Below, one piece after another: positions 17,048 through 25,956 of a DNA stretch of 38,264 nucleotides (position 1 is its first letter; each line of letters starts with the position of its first letter). Where the stretch lies: contig JAFRKO010000007.1 in NCBI GenBank assembly GCA_017431685.1, forward strand, positions 1 to 38,264, given 5' to 3'. The notes under the pieces were generated by a model. That model worked only from the letters and a program-made list of their open reading frames with translations. It ran no database searches and was not told the DNA's origin. Origin of the DNA: Mogibacterium sp. (lineage in GTDB: Bacteria > Bacillota > Clostridia > Peptostreptococcales > Anaerovoracaceae). The position numbers and the translations under genes are program-made.

Positions 17048-19060
17048 TCATTTAAGATCTTTATCGTCTGCGTCGAAGCTTACCACTTCACGTTCATCGG
17101 GGATCGCTGCGGCATTGAGCTTCTGCATCTCTTCTCTCAGCAGTCTCTTCTCTTCCTCCTCGATACGCTTTGACTCTTCAGCCTCTTTCTTATTTTTGCG
17201 TTCGATTTCTTTGCTCTCGCTTTCGATCTCCTGTCTGATGGTCTCAGGGTCAGCCTCTCCTGTGAAGAGTCTCTCGAACTGATCACCATCGAGAGTCTCC
17301 ACGAGCAGCAGAGCCTGAGCTACTCTTTCGAAAGCTTCATCATTTTCCTGAAGAATTTTTTTAGTTTCGGCGTAGCACTGAGTCAGCAGAGTCCTGATCT
17401 CGCGGTCGACTTCAGACGCCACCTCTTCAGAATAATTCTGACGTGTTGAAAAGTCTCTCCCGAGGAAGACCTCATCACTTGAGCTGAACGAAACAGGTCC
17501 GAGTTTGTCACTGAAGCCGTATTTGGTGATCATCTGACGCGCTATCCCGGTAGCACGCTCAAGATCGTTGCTTGCGCCCGTCGAAATATCGTCGAGCTTA
17601 AGTTCTTCTGCGACTCTTCCGCCAAGAAGATGCTTGATATTGTCTATCATGTGGCCTCTGGTCTCAAAGAACCTGTCCTCTTCAGGCAGCCACATCGTGA
17701 AGCCGCCGGCCATACCCCTCGGGATGATAGTTATCTGATGTACCGGATCCGCACCAGGCGTAGCGCGCATAACGATCGCGTGTCCGGCCTCATGATATGC
17801 AGTCAGCTTCTTTTCCGCATCGGAGATGACCCTGGATTTCTTCTGAGGTCCGGCCATTACCTTTGTGGTGGCTTCCTCTATTTCGTCCATCCTGATCTTT
17901 GTTCCGTTTCTTCTTGCGGTCAGAAGAGCTGCCTCGTTGATGAGGTTCTCGATATCTGCCGGTGAGAAGCCCGGTGTCCTTTTAGCAAGTATCTCAGGGG
18001 AAACATCGTCATCAAGCGGTTTGTTCTTTGTATAGAGTCTGAAGATCTCCTCTCTGGCCTTTATATCCGGCATGCCGATGACGATCTGTCTGTCGAATCT
18101 TCCCGGTCTGAGCAGAGCCGGGTCGAGTACATCAGGTCTGTTAGTAGCAGCCAGAATAATTATTCCGAGATTGCCGTCGAATCCGTCCATCTCAACGAGG
18201 AGCTGGTTCAGTGTCTGCTCTCTCTCATCATTGCCGCCGCCGAGTCCAGCGCCTCTGCGTCTTCCGACAGCGTCGATCTCATCAATGAATACTATACAAG
18301 GAGCATTCTTCTTGGCTTCATTGAAGAGGTCTCTTACTCTGGAAGCACCGACACCAACGAACATTTCAACAAAATCCGAACCGGAGATAGTGAAAAACGG
18401 TACTCCCGCTTCACCTGCGGTAGCACGCGAAATGTAAGTCTTTCCGGTTCCAGGCGAACCCACAAGCAGAACTCCCTTAGGGATACGTGCGCCAAGCTTG
18501 GTGTACTTGCCCGGGTTGCGGAGGAAATCTACGATCTCGGAAAGCTCTACTTTCTCTTCTTCGAGACCGGCAACATCCTTGAAAGTGATTGACTTGGAAT
18601 CGCTCTTATAAAGTCTTGCCCGGTTCTTTCCGAACTGGAATGCCTGCTTGTTGCCGCCCTGACTCATCATGAAATAGAAGAGGAAGCCCATAGCAACCAC
18701 CATGAGCAGCGTCGGCAGAATGTTGAGAAGCGTATATTCACTCTTAGGAGCCTCGCTCTCGAGTTCTATCTTGTGCTCTTCGAGCATCGGATTGATCGTC
18801 TTCTCCTCAAGCCAGCTTATCTCAAGCAGCGAAGGTGCGTATGTCACCTCTTTGGTTCCGTCCTTTTTTTCGCCGACAAGTTTTCTGTCGGTTATGTTGA
18901 TTGTCTCAAAATCTCCTTTTTCAAGATGCGTCGCAAACTGTGAGAACTTGACCTCCTTGAGTTCGGCACTGCCCGCCATGCCTCTTAACATCATGGACAG
19001 ACTGAGCACGACCACAAAGATGATCAGATATGTCCCTATACTGCGTCCGATATTCTTCAA
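17048..19060 (-). CDS. ftsH: ATP-dependent zinc metalloprotease FtsH
   Basis: This is a membrane-anchored AAA+ protease for quality control. The 670 residues contain TM1 about 8-28, an extracytoplasmic segment, TM2 about 111-132, Walker A GSPGTGKT at 201-208, Walker [10 protein letters not shown] at 255-263, the second region of homology with [18 protein letters not shown], zinc-binding HEAGH at 423-427, and third ligand Asp499. The C-terminal 70 residues are an unusually charged Glu/Lys/Arg stretch. The start is TTG at 19060 with AAGGAAAA upstream; an ATG start is not available without losing TM1. It follows tilS as in many Firmicutes. Confidence 0.97.
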   Translation of the reverse strand: MKNIGRSIGTYLIIFVVVLSLSMMLRGMAGSAELKEVKFSQFATHLEKGDFETINITDRKLVGEKKDGTKEVTYAPSLLEISWLEEKTINPMLEEHKIELESEAPKSEYTLLNILPTLLMVVAMGFLFYFMMSQGGNKQAFQFGKNRARLYKSDSKSITFKDVAGLEEEKVELSEIVDFLRNPGKYTKLGARIPKGVLLVGSPGTGKTYISRATAGEAGVPFFTISGSDFVEMFVGVGASRVRDLFNEAKKNAPCIVFIDEIDAVGRRRGAGLGGGNDEREQTLNQLLVEMDGFDGNLGIIILAATNRPDVLDPALLRPGRFDRQIVIGMPDIKAREEIFRLYTKNKPLDDDVSPEILAKRTPGFSPADIENLINEAALLTARRNGTKIRMDEIEEATTKVMAGPQKKSRVISDAEKKLTAYHEAGHAIVMRATPGADPVHQITIIPRGMAGGFTMWLPEEDRFFETRGHMIDNIKHLLGGRVAEELKLDDISTGASNDLERATGIARQMITKYGFSDKLGPVSFSSSDEVFLGRDFSTRQNYSEEVASEVDREIRTLLTQCYAETKKILQENDEAFERVAQALLLVETLDGDQFERLFTGEADPETIRQEIESESKEIERKNKKEAEESKRIEEEEKRLLREEMQKLNAAAIPDEREVVSFDADDKDLK

Positions 19061-19134
19061 TTCTTATTTTCCTTTCTCTCTATAAAAGCGGCACTAAAAA
19101 AGCCTCTTATTTTGTGTCCCGAGCACAAATTCTA

Positions 19135-20562
19135 TCATATAGACTCATCGAGTTCAATCAAAAGAACCCTCTTCGTTGAGTCTGTTATATGAAATTTTGG
19201 TGAAAACCTGCCCTTGGTCTTCTCGCGTTCACCGGCAAAATAATCACTCGGAAGCACCCAGAGCACCTCGCTGCCGATGCATACCATCAGTATACTGTCT
19301 CTGGCAGACTTTCTGACTTTCGAGTCAACAAGCAGATCCTGGATTTTTTTGCTGCCCTTTTTCATAGGCAGATAATCCCCTTTACGCCGTGTCCGAAGCT
19401 CTATGTCGCCTATCCTGCCGGGATATTCCGCATTGAACGCATCGAAATCGAATGCGGCATACGGTGTTTCCTCATCAGGGTTAAACTCCTTTGCCATCAG
19501 TACTCTGGGATAGATAGCGATGCTTTCATCAGGCATTATTGTTTCTTCTTCCGCAGAGAAGATTATCCTGTCATAAACCCTGCGTGCTCTAATACCATAT
19601 GGAAGATCTATTCCTGCAGAAGGATGTTCACTGTAAATAAGGCCTGTTATCGCCGACACATTCTCGAACGTAGCTGAATCCTCAAGTCTGAGGAGTTCAA
19701 AGATCATGCCCACTATACGGCTGTTTATCGAAGGCGGGTTGTCTTTGAGTTTTGTGATGTCGAGGACAGCCTCCTCTTTTTCACCATTCACATCAACGCA
19801 GTCAATATAGTCATGCAGCGCGATGTCCCTTAGCAAAGTATCATCCATGTACGCAAGACCCGCATATCGCCTGAGATTGTCTTTGATCTTAGGGTTGTAG
19901 TTCTTCTCCAGATAAGGGATAAGCTCGTTTCTGATTTTATTGCGCGTATATGTATTCTCGTCGTTAGACTTGTCTATATTCGGCTTCAGCTTGTTATCTT
20001 TTATATATGCCTCAATGTCCCTGCGTTCAATATTGAGAAGCGGACGAACTATAAGGTATCCTGCTTCAGACATCCTTGCAGCGGGGATTCCGGCCAGTCC
20101 ATGAGGGCCTGTTCCGCGAATCAGCCTGAAGAGAACCGTTTCCGCCTGATCATCTGCGTTGTGGGCTAAGGCGATGACTATCTTCTCTGCCGGTATTCCG
20201 TTTTCCTCCAGTTCAGCAGCGACCTCATCGAAAATCTGATATCTCACCTGTCTGCCTGCTTCCTCAACAGAAATTCCCATCTCATCGGCAACATCCTTGC
20301 AGGATGCCTCATAGATTCTCAGCTCAAGGTCCATGCGCTCACATATATCGCCCAGATGCACGCTTTCTTCGTAAGCCTCCGGCCTGAGCATGTGATTCAC
20401 ATGCACAGGAACAAGCATCATATCATACATATCTGCAATGCTGTTCAGTGAGTGCAGCAGGCACAGCGAATCAGGTCCGCCCGAGACGCCGACAATAACC
20501 GCTGACGCAGGCGGAATAAGCCCGTTGTCTATTATATTGTCAATAATGTAGTTTCGTTTCAT
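19135..20562 (-). CDS. tilS: tRNA(Ile)-lysidine synthetase TilS
   Basis: TilS converts C34 of tRNA-Ile(CAU) to lysidine so that it reads AUA. The 475 residues include the N-terminal PP-loop ATPase motif SGGPDS at about 27-32, VHVNHMLRPEAYEE near 54-67, AHNADDQAETVLFRLIRGTG, and a C-terminal TilS domain with RTRRKGDYLPMKKGSKKIQD. Length is normal. It lies 2 bp after tatD without a clear ribosome-binding site, so coupled translation is likely, and precedes ftsH by 74 bp. Confidence 0.97.
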   Translation of the reverse strand: MKRNYIIDNIIDNGLIPPASAVIVGVSGGPDSLCLLHSLNSIADMYDMMLVPVHVNHMLRPEAYEESVHLGDICERMDLELRIYEASCKDVADEMGISVEEAGRQVRYQIFDEVAAELEENGIPAEKIVIALAHNADDQAETVLFRLIRGTGPHGLAGIPAARMSEAGYLIVRPLLNIERRDIEAYIKDNKLKPNIDKSNDENTYTRNKIRNELIPYLEKNYNPKIKDNLRRYAGLAYMDDTLLRDIALHDYIDCVDVNGEKEEAVLDITKLKDNPPSINSRIVGMIFELLRLEDSATFENVSAITGLIYSEHPSAGIDLPYGIRARRVYDRIIFSAEEETIMPDESIAIYPRVLMAKEFNPDEETPYAAFDFDAFNAEYPGRIGDIELRTRRKGDYLPMKKGSKKIQDLLVDSKVRKSARDSILMVCIGSEVLWVLPSDYFAGEREKTKGRFSPKFHITDSTKRVLLIELDESI

Positions 20563-20564
20563 AG

Positions 20565-21404
20565 TTATTTACTGCTGCTGTCTATTCCAAAAAAGTGCCT
20601 GCCATTCTCAGTAAGAATACCGGCGATCTCAGCGTATTCCATATCCTTTAATACCGCCATGCGGCGCACTATGTGCTCAATATACGGCGATTTGTTAGGC
20701 CGTCCGCGCAAAGGCACGGGCGCCATATATGGCGCATCTGTTTCTGACATAAGGTATTCGATCGGAACCTGTCTGACTACTTCAGCAGCCTTTTTGCCAT
20801 TTTTAAATGTTACAGGACCTCCGAGCGACATGGTTGCGCCGAGCTTCACATACTCGAGTGCCAGCTCCGGTGATCCTGAAAAGCAGTGCATCTGTACGCG
20901 CGGATCCGGCACGTCCCTTCCCCCTGCTCTCCTTGGAGCAAACCAGGTCTTTCTCTCTTCTGAGAATGCCCCCTCCTCTTTCAGGATGTCCATAGTAAGC
21001 TGATGCGCATCACGCGAATGTATCATGATCGGCATCCTCAGCTCGTTTGCAAGTCTTATCTGCTTTCTGAAGAGCTCCTGCTGCTCCTCTCTGTCATCAG
21101 TGCCGTAATAGAAATCCAGTCCTATCTCGCCTATTGCCACTGCTTTAGGATGAGCAGCCAGCTTTCTTATCTCCTCAATATCCGCATCCGTATAGGATGA
21201 CGCGTGATCCGGATGGATGCCAACAGCCGCATAGCACCATGGATAATCATCAGCATCCTTCAGGGCCTGTATCGCGGAATCTACGCAGTCAGCTACATCG
21301 ATGATATATGAGACATCAGATGACTCTATCTCAGAAGCAAGCTCGCGTCTTTCCTCTTCTGTATATTTTTCAAAATTCAGATGTGTATGTGCGTCGAACA
21401 GCAT
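20565..21404 (-). CDS. tatD: TatD-family metal-dependent deoxyribonuclease
   Basis: TatD nucleases are 3'-5' DNA exonucleases also linked to tRNA quality control. The protein is 279 residues with start MLFDAHTHLNFEKY (His metal ligands), GEIGLDFYYGTD (Glu), MIHSRDA (His), MHCFSGS (His) and ETDAPYMAP (Asp): the full ligand set. I place the start at the ATG at 21404. A TTG at 21437 would add 11 non-conserved residues and lies in an inverted repeat. The metG-tatD order is widespread in Firmicutes. Confidence 0.94.
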   Translation of the reverse strand: MLFDAHTHLNFEKYTEEERRELASEIESSDVSYIIDVADCVDSAIQALKDADDYPWCYAAVGIHPDHASSYTDADIEEIRKLAAHPKAVAIGEIGLDFYYGTDDREEQQELFRKQIRLANELRMPIMIHSRDAHQLTMDILKEEGAFSEERKTWFAPRRAGGRDVPDPRVQMHCFSGSPELALEYVKLGATMSLGGPVTFKNGKKAAEVVRQVPIEYLMSETDAPYMAPVPLRGRPNKSPYIEHIVRRMAVLKDMEYAEIAGILTENGRHFFGIDSSSK

Positions 21405-21425
21405 TGTATTACCCAAATAAAGCGG

Positions 21426-21468
21426 AAAAGTGTACAAAAGTCACTTTTCTGATTTCATGTACACTTTT
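21426..21468. repeat. 11-bp inverted repeat in the metG-tatD gap
   Basis: AAAAGTGTACA at 21426-21436 is a perfect inverted partner of TGTACACTTTT at 21458-21468. The enclosed sequence holds a second small palindrome, AAAAGT-C-ACTTTT, at 21436-21448 that shares bases with it. On the minus strand the stem is followed by CCGCTTTATTT, a weak U-tract; on the plus strand by CTTTAAAC. It could be a leaky terminator or processing hairpin ahead of tatD, or an operator. Confidence 0.65.
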
Positions 21469-21501
21469 CTTTAAACTCCGTTTTAAATTATTTTTCTTGT
21501 T

Positions 21502-23091
21502 CTATGCTCTGGCTGCCTCGCCAAGCGCGTAGAGCTCTTCGAGTTCTTTGTCGATATCGAGTCTCGGGAAGAGCATATCGCCTTTGTGCGTCTCAGCGCC
21601 TTCCATCTGGTAGAACTCAAAAGCATCTTCCCATACTGCCGGCTTATCTGCGAGTCCGAGCTGATCTCTCATGCGCTCCGAGGTGGTGTGCATGAACGGA
21701 ACAATAAGTATCGAGACTATTCTGAGAGCCTCAGCCAGGTTTCTCATTACCGTATCGAGCTCAGTCTTCTTTGACTCATCCTTAGCGAGTACCCAAGGTG
21801 TCTTTTCATCGATGTATTTATTAGCGCGTCTGATGAGGACCCAGATCTCTTCGAGTGCCATGTTGAACTGGAACTGATCCATCTTTTCAGACACTCTGTC
21901 AGCTGTCGAAGTAGCGAGTGCTATGAGCTCGTCGTCGATCTCATCTCTTGTATCTGCTGCAGGAACGATTCCTCCGCAGTACTTCCTGATCATGCTTACC
22001 GTTCTCGACAGCAGATTGCCCAGGTCATTTGCCAGATCGAAGTTCATCCTCTTCAGCATCACCTCATTAGTGAAAATGCCATCCTGTCCGAATGTGTACT
22101 CACGGAGCAGAAAATATTTGAGCGCGTCGATCCCGTAACGGTCGATCAGTACCACAGGATCGATTACATCCTGTCCCTTTGCTGCCTTTGACTTCGAGAC
22201 CTTCTCACCGCCGAGCAGGAGCCAGCCATGACCCCTTACCTGCTTTGGAATAGGCAGATCCGCGCTCATAAGCATTGCAGGCCATATGAGCGAATGGAAT
22301 CTTACGATCTCCTTGCCTACCAGATGGCAATCGCAAGGCCAGTATTTATTGAACTTCTCACAGTCATCCGGTCCGCCCAGAGCTGTGACGTAGTTCGAAA
22401 GCGCATCGACCCATACATACATGACATGTTTCGGATCGTTTGGCACCGGGATCCCCCAGTCGAACGATGAACGGGACACGCAGAGGTCCTCCATGCCCTG
22501 CTCTACAAAGGCTACCATCTCATTGCGTCTTGTCTCCGGCACCAGGAAGTCAGGGTTTTCTCTGAACTCCTCGAGAAGTCTGTCGGCATATTTTGACATT
22601 CTGAAGAAATAAGCCGGCTCGCTCGCCTTTGTGACCGGTCTGCCGCAGTCAGGGCAGCAGCCGTTCACGAGCTGGGACTCAGTCCAGAATGCCTCGCATT
22701 CCTTGCAGTAAAGGCCCTCGTATGCTCCAAGGTAGATATCGCCCTTGTCATACATTCTCTGCCAGATCTTCTGTACCCTTTCCATATGCCTCGGTTCTGT
22801 GGTCCTGATGAAATCGTCATATGAAATCTCCATGGTCGCCCACAGATCCTTTATGCCGGCAACGATCTCATCGACGTATTCCTGAGGAGTAACGCCTTTT
22901 TCAATTGCCTTGGTCTGGATCTTCTGCCCGTGCTCATCGGTACCTGTCAGGAACATGACGTCATATCCCTGAAGTCTCTTGAAGCGCGCCATAGCGTCTG
23001 CCATGACGGTACAGTAAGTATGTCCGATGTGCAGGTTTGAACTCGGATAGTATATAGGTGTTGAGATGTAGTAAGTTCCTTTGTTCTCCAT
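21502..23091 (-). CDS. metG: Methionyl-tRNA synthetase
   Basis: This class I aminoacyl-tRNA synthetase charges initiator and elongator tRNA-Met. The 529 residues have HIGH at 21-24, a zinc knuckle at Cys129/Cys132/Cys146/Cys149, KVSKS at 297-301, and an all-helical anticodon-binding domain to the end. The C-terminal EMAP/Trbp111-like dimerisation domain found in many Firmicute MetRS proteins (about 640 residues) is absent, so it may be monomeric or use a separate Trbp111. It lies 28 bp after a small membrane protein gene. No T-box leader is visible. Confidence 0.97.
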   Translation of the reverse strand: MENKGTYYISTPIYYPSSNLHIGHTYCTVMADAMARFKRLQGYDVMFLTGTDEHGQKIQTKAIEKGVTPQEYVDEIVAGIKDLWATMEISYDDFIRTTEPRHMERVQKIWQRMYDKGDIYLGAYEGLYCKECEAFWTESQLVNGCCPDCGRPVTKASEPAYFFRMSKYADRLLEEFRENPDFLVPETRRNEMVAFVEQGMEDLCVSRSSFDWGIPVPNDPKHVMYVWVDALSNYVTALGGPDDCEKFNKYWPCDCHLVGKEIVRFHSLIWPAMLMSADLPIPKQVRGHGWLLLGGEKVSKSKAAKGQDVIDPVVLIDRYGIDALKYFLLREYTFGQDGIFTNEVMLKRMNFDLANDLGNLLSRTVSMIRKYCGGIVPAADTRDEIDDELIALATSTADRVSEKMDQFQFNMALEEIWVLIRRANKYIDEKTPWVLAKDESKKTELDTVMRNLAEALRIVSILIVPFMHTTSERMRDQLGLADKPAVWEDAFEFYQMEGAETHKGDMLFPRLDIDKELEELYALGEAARA

Positions 23092-23119
23092 TGTCTTCCT
23101 TCCCGCTCGAATGAGAGCT

Positions 23120-23290
23120 CTAGTTATTGCCGTATTCCTTTTCGTCTACGCTCCAGTCGCCGCTTCCGGATTCACCTTCAGATACAAATGAATCCACGAG
23201 CTTCGATGTCGCGACCGCAAGTGCCCAGATAGCAGCGCTTATAACCAGCGCTCCGAATACGGATATCTCAATTTTTGTATTGGGTTTCAT
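23120..23290 (-). CDS. Small single-pass membrane protein, unknown
   Basis: This is a 56-residue protein starting MKPNTKIEISVFGALVISA. A hydrophobic helix spans about residues 10-32, followed by an acidic, Ser/Gly-rich tail ending KEYGNN. The start at 23290 is set by AAGGAG located 6 bases upstream; an upstream in-frame start would run through the leader hairpin. It has its own good promoter (23333-23361) and is the first gene before metG. I do not recognise the family. An N-in/C-out orientation is suggested by the basic N-terminus. Confidence 0.7.
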   Translation of the reverse strand: MKPNTKIEISVFGALVISAAIWALAVATSKLVDSFVSEGESGSGDWSVDEKEYGNN

Positions 23291-23300
23291 AGTATTCTCC

Positions 23301-23361
23301 TTTGCAGCAGCTTTCTGCAAACTAACATTACAATTATAGCAAACGGGTCAAGCGATGTCAT
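23301..23361 (-). promoter_or_regulatory. Promoter and leader hairpin before the small membrane protein and metG
   Basis: On the minus strand ATGACA (23361-23356), a 17-base spacer and TATAAT (23338-23333) form a near-consensus promoter. The leader then contains TTTGCAG-AAAGCTG-CTGCAAA (23321-23301), a 7-bp stem whose 3' arm runs directly into the AAGGAG ribosome-binding site. The hairpin may modulate translation. Confidence 0.72.
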
Positions 23362-23362
23362 T

Positions 23363-23821
23363 CTATTTGTGTTCAGGTTCACGTATCATCTCGGCATACT
23401 GGAGGGTCGTAAACCCGTTCTTCTTATATGTTCTGATGGCGCGCAGGTTGGTCTCTTCCACTTCGAGCCTGTGGATATGATCCGGATATTTCTCCTTTAC
23501 AAGATCAAACAGCTTCGCTCCGAGACCTTTGCCTCTCGCATCATCTTCGAGGAAAAAATCTTCTATCCAGATTACATACCGGCCATACTCAGTACTGAAG
23601 CTGTGAGCCAGCATCGAATAACCGCAGACACTTCCGTCTTCACGGGTAAAAACGTACCCTGAAGCAAACGGATCATCTGAAACGCATGCATCTACATCAT
23701 TACTGAAGACTTCCTCGGACCCGTTTGTGTGTACAGCTTCTGATGCATAAAAAGACCGCATCATCTCCATAACGGTTTCCTTATCGGACGCTTCCATTGG
23801 TCTTAATGAAAAATTATCCAT
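23363..23821 (-). CDS. GNAT family N-acetyltransferase
   Basis: The 152-residue acetyltransferase has the acetyl-CoA binding segment DARGKGLGAKLFD near 94-106, preceded by the IWIEDFFLE strand, and a C-terminal NLRAIRTYKKNGF motif. The closest pattern is the general GNAT domain (PF00583). The substrate cannot be told; small molecules, polyamines or protein N-termini are all possible. It lies 16 bp after the broken nucleotidase gene and may share its transcript. The downstream promoter for the small membrane protein overlaps its last codons. Confidence 0.85.
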   Translation of the reverse strand: MDNFSLRPMEASDKETVMEMMRSFYASEAVHTNGSEEVFSNDVDACVSDDPFASGYVFTREDGSVCGYSMLAHSFSTEYGRYVIWIEDFFLEDDARGKGLGAKLFDLVKEKYPDHIHRLEVEETNLRAIRTYKKNGFTTLQYAEMIREPEHK

Positions 23822-23837
23822 AACATCCCCGCTTTTT

Positions 23838-25401
23838 CTATTGAATTATCGTGATTCTGCCCTGCCCATAGGGATCTGCATAATCCTGGCCGATTTCGCC
23901 GCCAAGTGTATCTTTTATATATTCTATAAGGACTTCGCTGTCGAGCTTTCCGGTCATGATGACATTCTTTGCACCGTCAAACATAGTGAATCCGTCCCCG
24001 TTATGTATCAGATGATAGTCCTGGCCTGCTATCGTATATACAGCTTCCGTATCAAGCGCCTTGCCGCCGACCATCACGTTTTTAACTCTGCGCTCACCGC
24101 TGACACCACTGAACAGACCCTCCTCGGTTTTTGTGCATGGCGACGGGATATTCACGTCGATTTCGTAAGTGAGTCCCGACACCTGCATGAATCCTCCAAA
24201 CTCGCCGGGCAGTTTACTCGATCCCCACTCAAGCGCATCAAGTATTTGCTGTCCGGTCACCTCGATCACACACATCTCATTGTTGAACGGGAACACCTCA
24301 AGCACTTTGCCATATGTTATATCCCCTTTGTCCACGCAGGCACGCACGTTGGCTCCGCCGCATATTCCTATATCCGCACCAAGCTGTATCCTTATGGCAT
24401 CCGCACACAGGTCAGCCAGGTTGGTCTCGCCCCGGCGTACTATTCTTACCGGAGCTCCGTCATCAAAAGTCTCAACCGGGTCATTCACAGTCAGGTCTGC
24501 TGCCGTAACGCCTATTACCTCGTCAAGAGTTTTTCCAAGATCCTTCATGGCAGAATCGACTTTCTTTTTTATCTCGTTATCGACTCCAATAAGGTCCGGC
24601 ACGCTCTTATTATTATTCCATACCCATATGTCAGTATCCAGAACACCTTCAGCACCAGACAGCTCGCTGTATCCTATTGCCTGCAATTTGCTTCCGCAGG
24701 CTGTGCGTACAACCTTTTCACCGTCCATGTTCTTCATCACCACCTGTTCAAGATCGTGGGAATGACCATCAAGGAATACATCAATACCATTCGTATGTTC
24801 TATCACATCAGCATATGTGTACGGAGAATCAGCTTTTTCATATCCGAGATGTCCCATCACATATACATAATCCGCTCCCTCGGCTCTCGCGCTGTCTGCT
24901 GCGTCCTGTACAGCCTTATAAAGCTTTTCGCCGCTGCTGTCTTCCATGAACCCGTATGCCCTTTTGCCATTTTCATCCTTGAAGTTTTCAGGATTCGATG
25001 CGGTCAACGTATTTGGCGTAGTAATCCCTACAAAAGCTATCCTGAGTCCGGCAGCCTCCTTAATCACGTACGGATCAAAAACCAGTTTATCATTATTTGT
25101 AAAATTGCAGCTGACATACGGAAATTCCGCTTTTTCCGCAAGTTCCATGAATCTCTGCATACCATAATCGAATTCATGGTTTCCGGGAATTGCCACATCA
25201 TACTTCATGGCATTCATCAGATCGATGATTGCTTCTCCTTTAGTCAGCATGCCGAGATGTTCTCCCTGTATGGCATCGCCGTCATCAACAAGCAGAATCT
25301 CATAACCCTTAGCCTCAAGATTTTCTCTTACAGCCTGCAAGCAGCATGACCATCGATATGATCATTTCCAGTATCTTCTGTGTATGTTTTCTGTATTTCA
25401 T
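23838..25401 (-). pseudogene. 5'-nucleotidase/UshA-like lipoprotein gene, frameshifted with internal deletion
   Basis: The ribosome-binding site AAGGAG and an ATG at 25401 start a lipoprotein signal peptide, MKYRKHTQKILEMIISMVML followed by LAGC. That frame stops after 28 codons. The enzyme continues in another frame from about 25340: VRENLEAKGYEILLVDDGDA, GNHEFDYGM, DGHSHDLEQ and a complete C-terminal 5'-nucleotidase domain of about 500 residues in total. The stretch that should lie between, with the first metal motif (T-N-D-x-H), is missing. TGCAGGCTGT at the junction would encode both the lipobox (CTT GCA GGC TGT) and the LQAV of the enzyme, so a deletion between short repeats is the simplest explanation. 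An assembly error remains possible. Confidence 0.8.
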
Positions 25402-25437
25402 TTTTCAAACTCCTTCTAATCCCTATACCGTTCATAT

Positions 25438-25443
25438 ATTATA
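25438..25443 (-). promoter_or_regulatory. Extended -10 promoter of the nucleotidase gene
   Basis: The minus strand reads TGGTATAAT, an extended -10 with perfect TATAAT at 25443-25438. No good -35 is visible. The predicted start is about 30 bases before the ribosome-binding site and ATG at 25401. Confidence 0.6.
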
Positions 25444-25461
25444 CCATTCAAGTGATTTATT

Positions 25462-25917
25462 ATGATATTATTAGAGTCCATGAAGAAAAGATCCGGCAAA
25501 AAACTGAAAAAACATGCATATACCGCTGCACAGTGGACCTGGGGCCTGCCTCAGACCCTGATCGGTGCGGCTCTTTATGCTGTGCATCGCAATGACGATC
25601 ACTTTGACTATAGGGGAGCCCGGGCAACAGCATGGAATAAAGACACCGGCATTTCTCTGGGTAAGTTTATCTTTGTGCCGAGAAGAGCCAGTGGAAACGC
25701 CGGAAAATATCTGCTTGAGCACGAGTATGGTCATTCGCTTCAGTCACTCATACTCGGGCCATTCTATCTGCTTGTAGTCGGAGCCCCTTCCATGCTGTGG
25801 AACAGGCTTCCGTACTTCAAAAGCAAACGAAGAAAAACAGGCAAGTCATATTACTCGGCTCCTTTCGAAAAAACCGCCAACATACTGGCTGCGCATTCGC
25901 ACAAACATGAGCAATAA
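25462..25917 (+). CDS. Hypothetical protein with HExxH motif
   Basis: The 151-residue protein is basic at the N-terminus. A short hydrophobic stretch near 30-42 precedes a zinc-peptidase-like HEYGH at about 86-90 (in LLEHEYGHSLQS), followed by a hydrophobic segment GPFYLLVVGAPSMLW, then a basic tail. Similar short HEYGH-xxQS-xxLGPxYL proteins occur as uncharacterised families in Bacteroidetes and Firmicutes. The third zinc ligand is not obvious, so proteolysis is not proven. The start is uncertain: ATG at 25462 or 25480, neither with a strong ribosome-binding site. It is divergent from the nucleotidase gene and ends at a strong terminator. Confidence 0.72.
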   Translation: MILLESMKKRSGKKLKKHAYTAAQWTWGLPQTLIGAALYAVHRNDDHFDYRGARATAWNKDTGISLGKFIFVPRRASGNAGKYLLEHEYGHSLQSLILGPFYLLVVGAPSMLWNRLPYFKSKRRKTGKSYYSAPFEKTANILAAHSHKHEQ

Positions 25918-25947
25918 AAAATTCACGTCCTGCGGCGTGAATTTTTT
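25916..25947. terminator. Bidirectional terminator after the HExxH gene and the oxidoreductase operon
   Basis: A 12-bp stem (AAAAATTCACG / CGTGAATTTTT plus flank) with loop TCCTGCGG lies immediately after the plus-strand stop codon and 10 bp beyond the minus-strand gamma-subunit stop. A-runs and T-runs on both sides allow termination in both directions. Confidence 0.88.
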
Positions 25948-25956
25948 ATAACAAAG

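Noticed and set aside
23092-23119. T-box leader for metG
   Set aside because: The gap to the upstream gene is only 28 bp and no T-box (TGGNACC-type) sequence or specifier stem is visible.
23841-25349. 502-codon plus-strand open frame opposite the nucleotidase gene
   Set aside because: The minus strand carries clear nucleotidase motifs throughout; the opposite frame has no recognisable domain and no start signals.
25370-25400. Third-frame peptide NDHIDGHAA at the nucleotidase junction, which looks a little like the missing metal motif
   Set aside because: It lies antiphase to a good lipoprotein signal peptide and lacks its own start signals. It would need a single-base indel and still not give the expected T-N-D-x-H pattern, so the deletion model is preferred.
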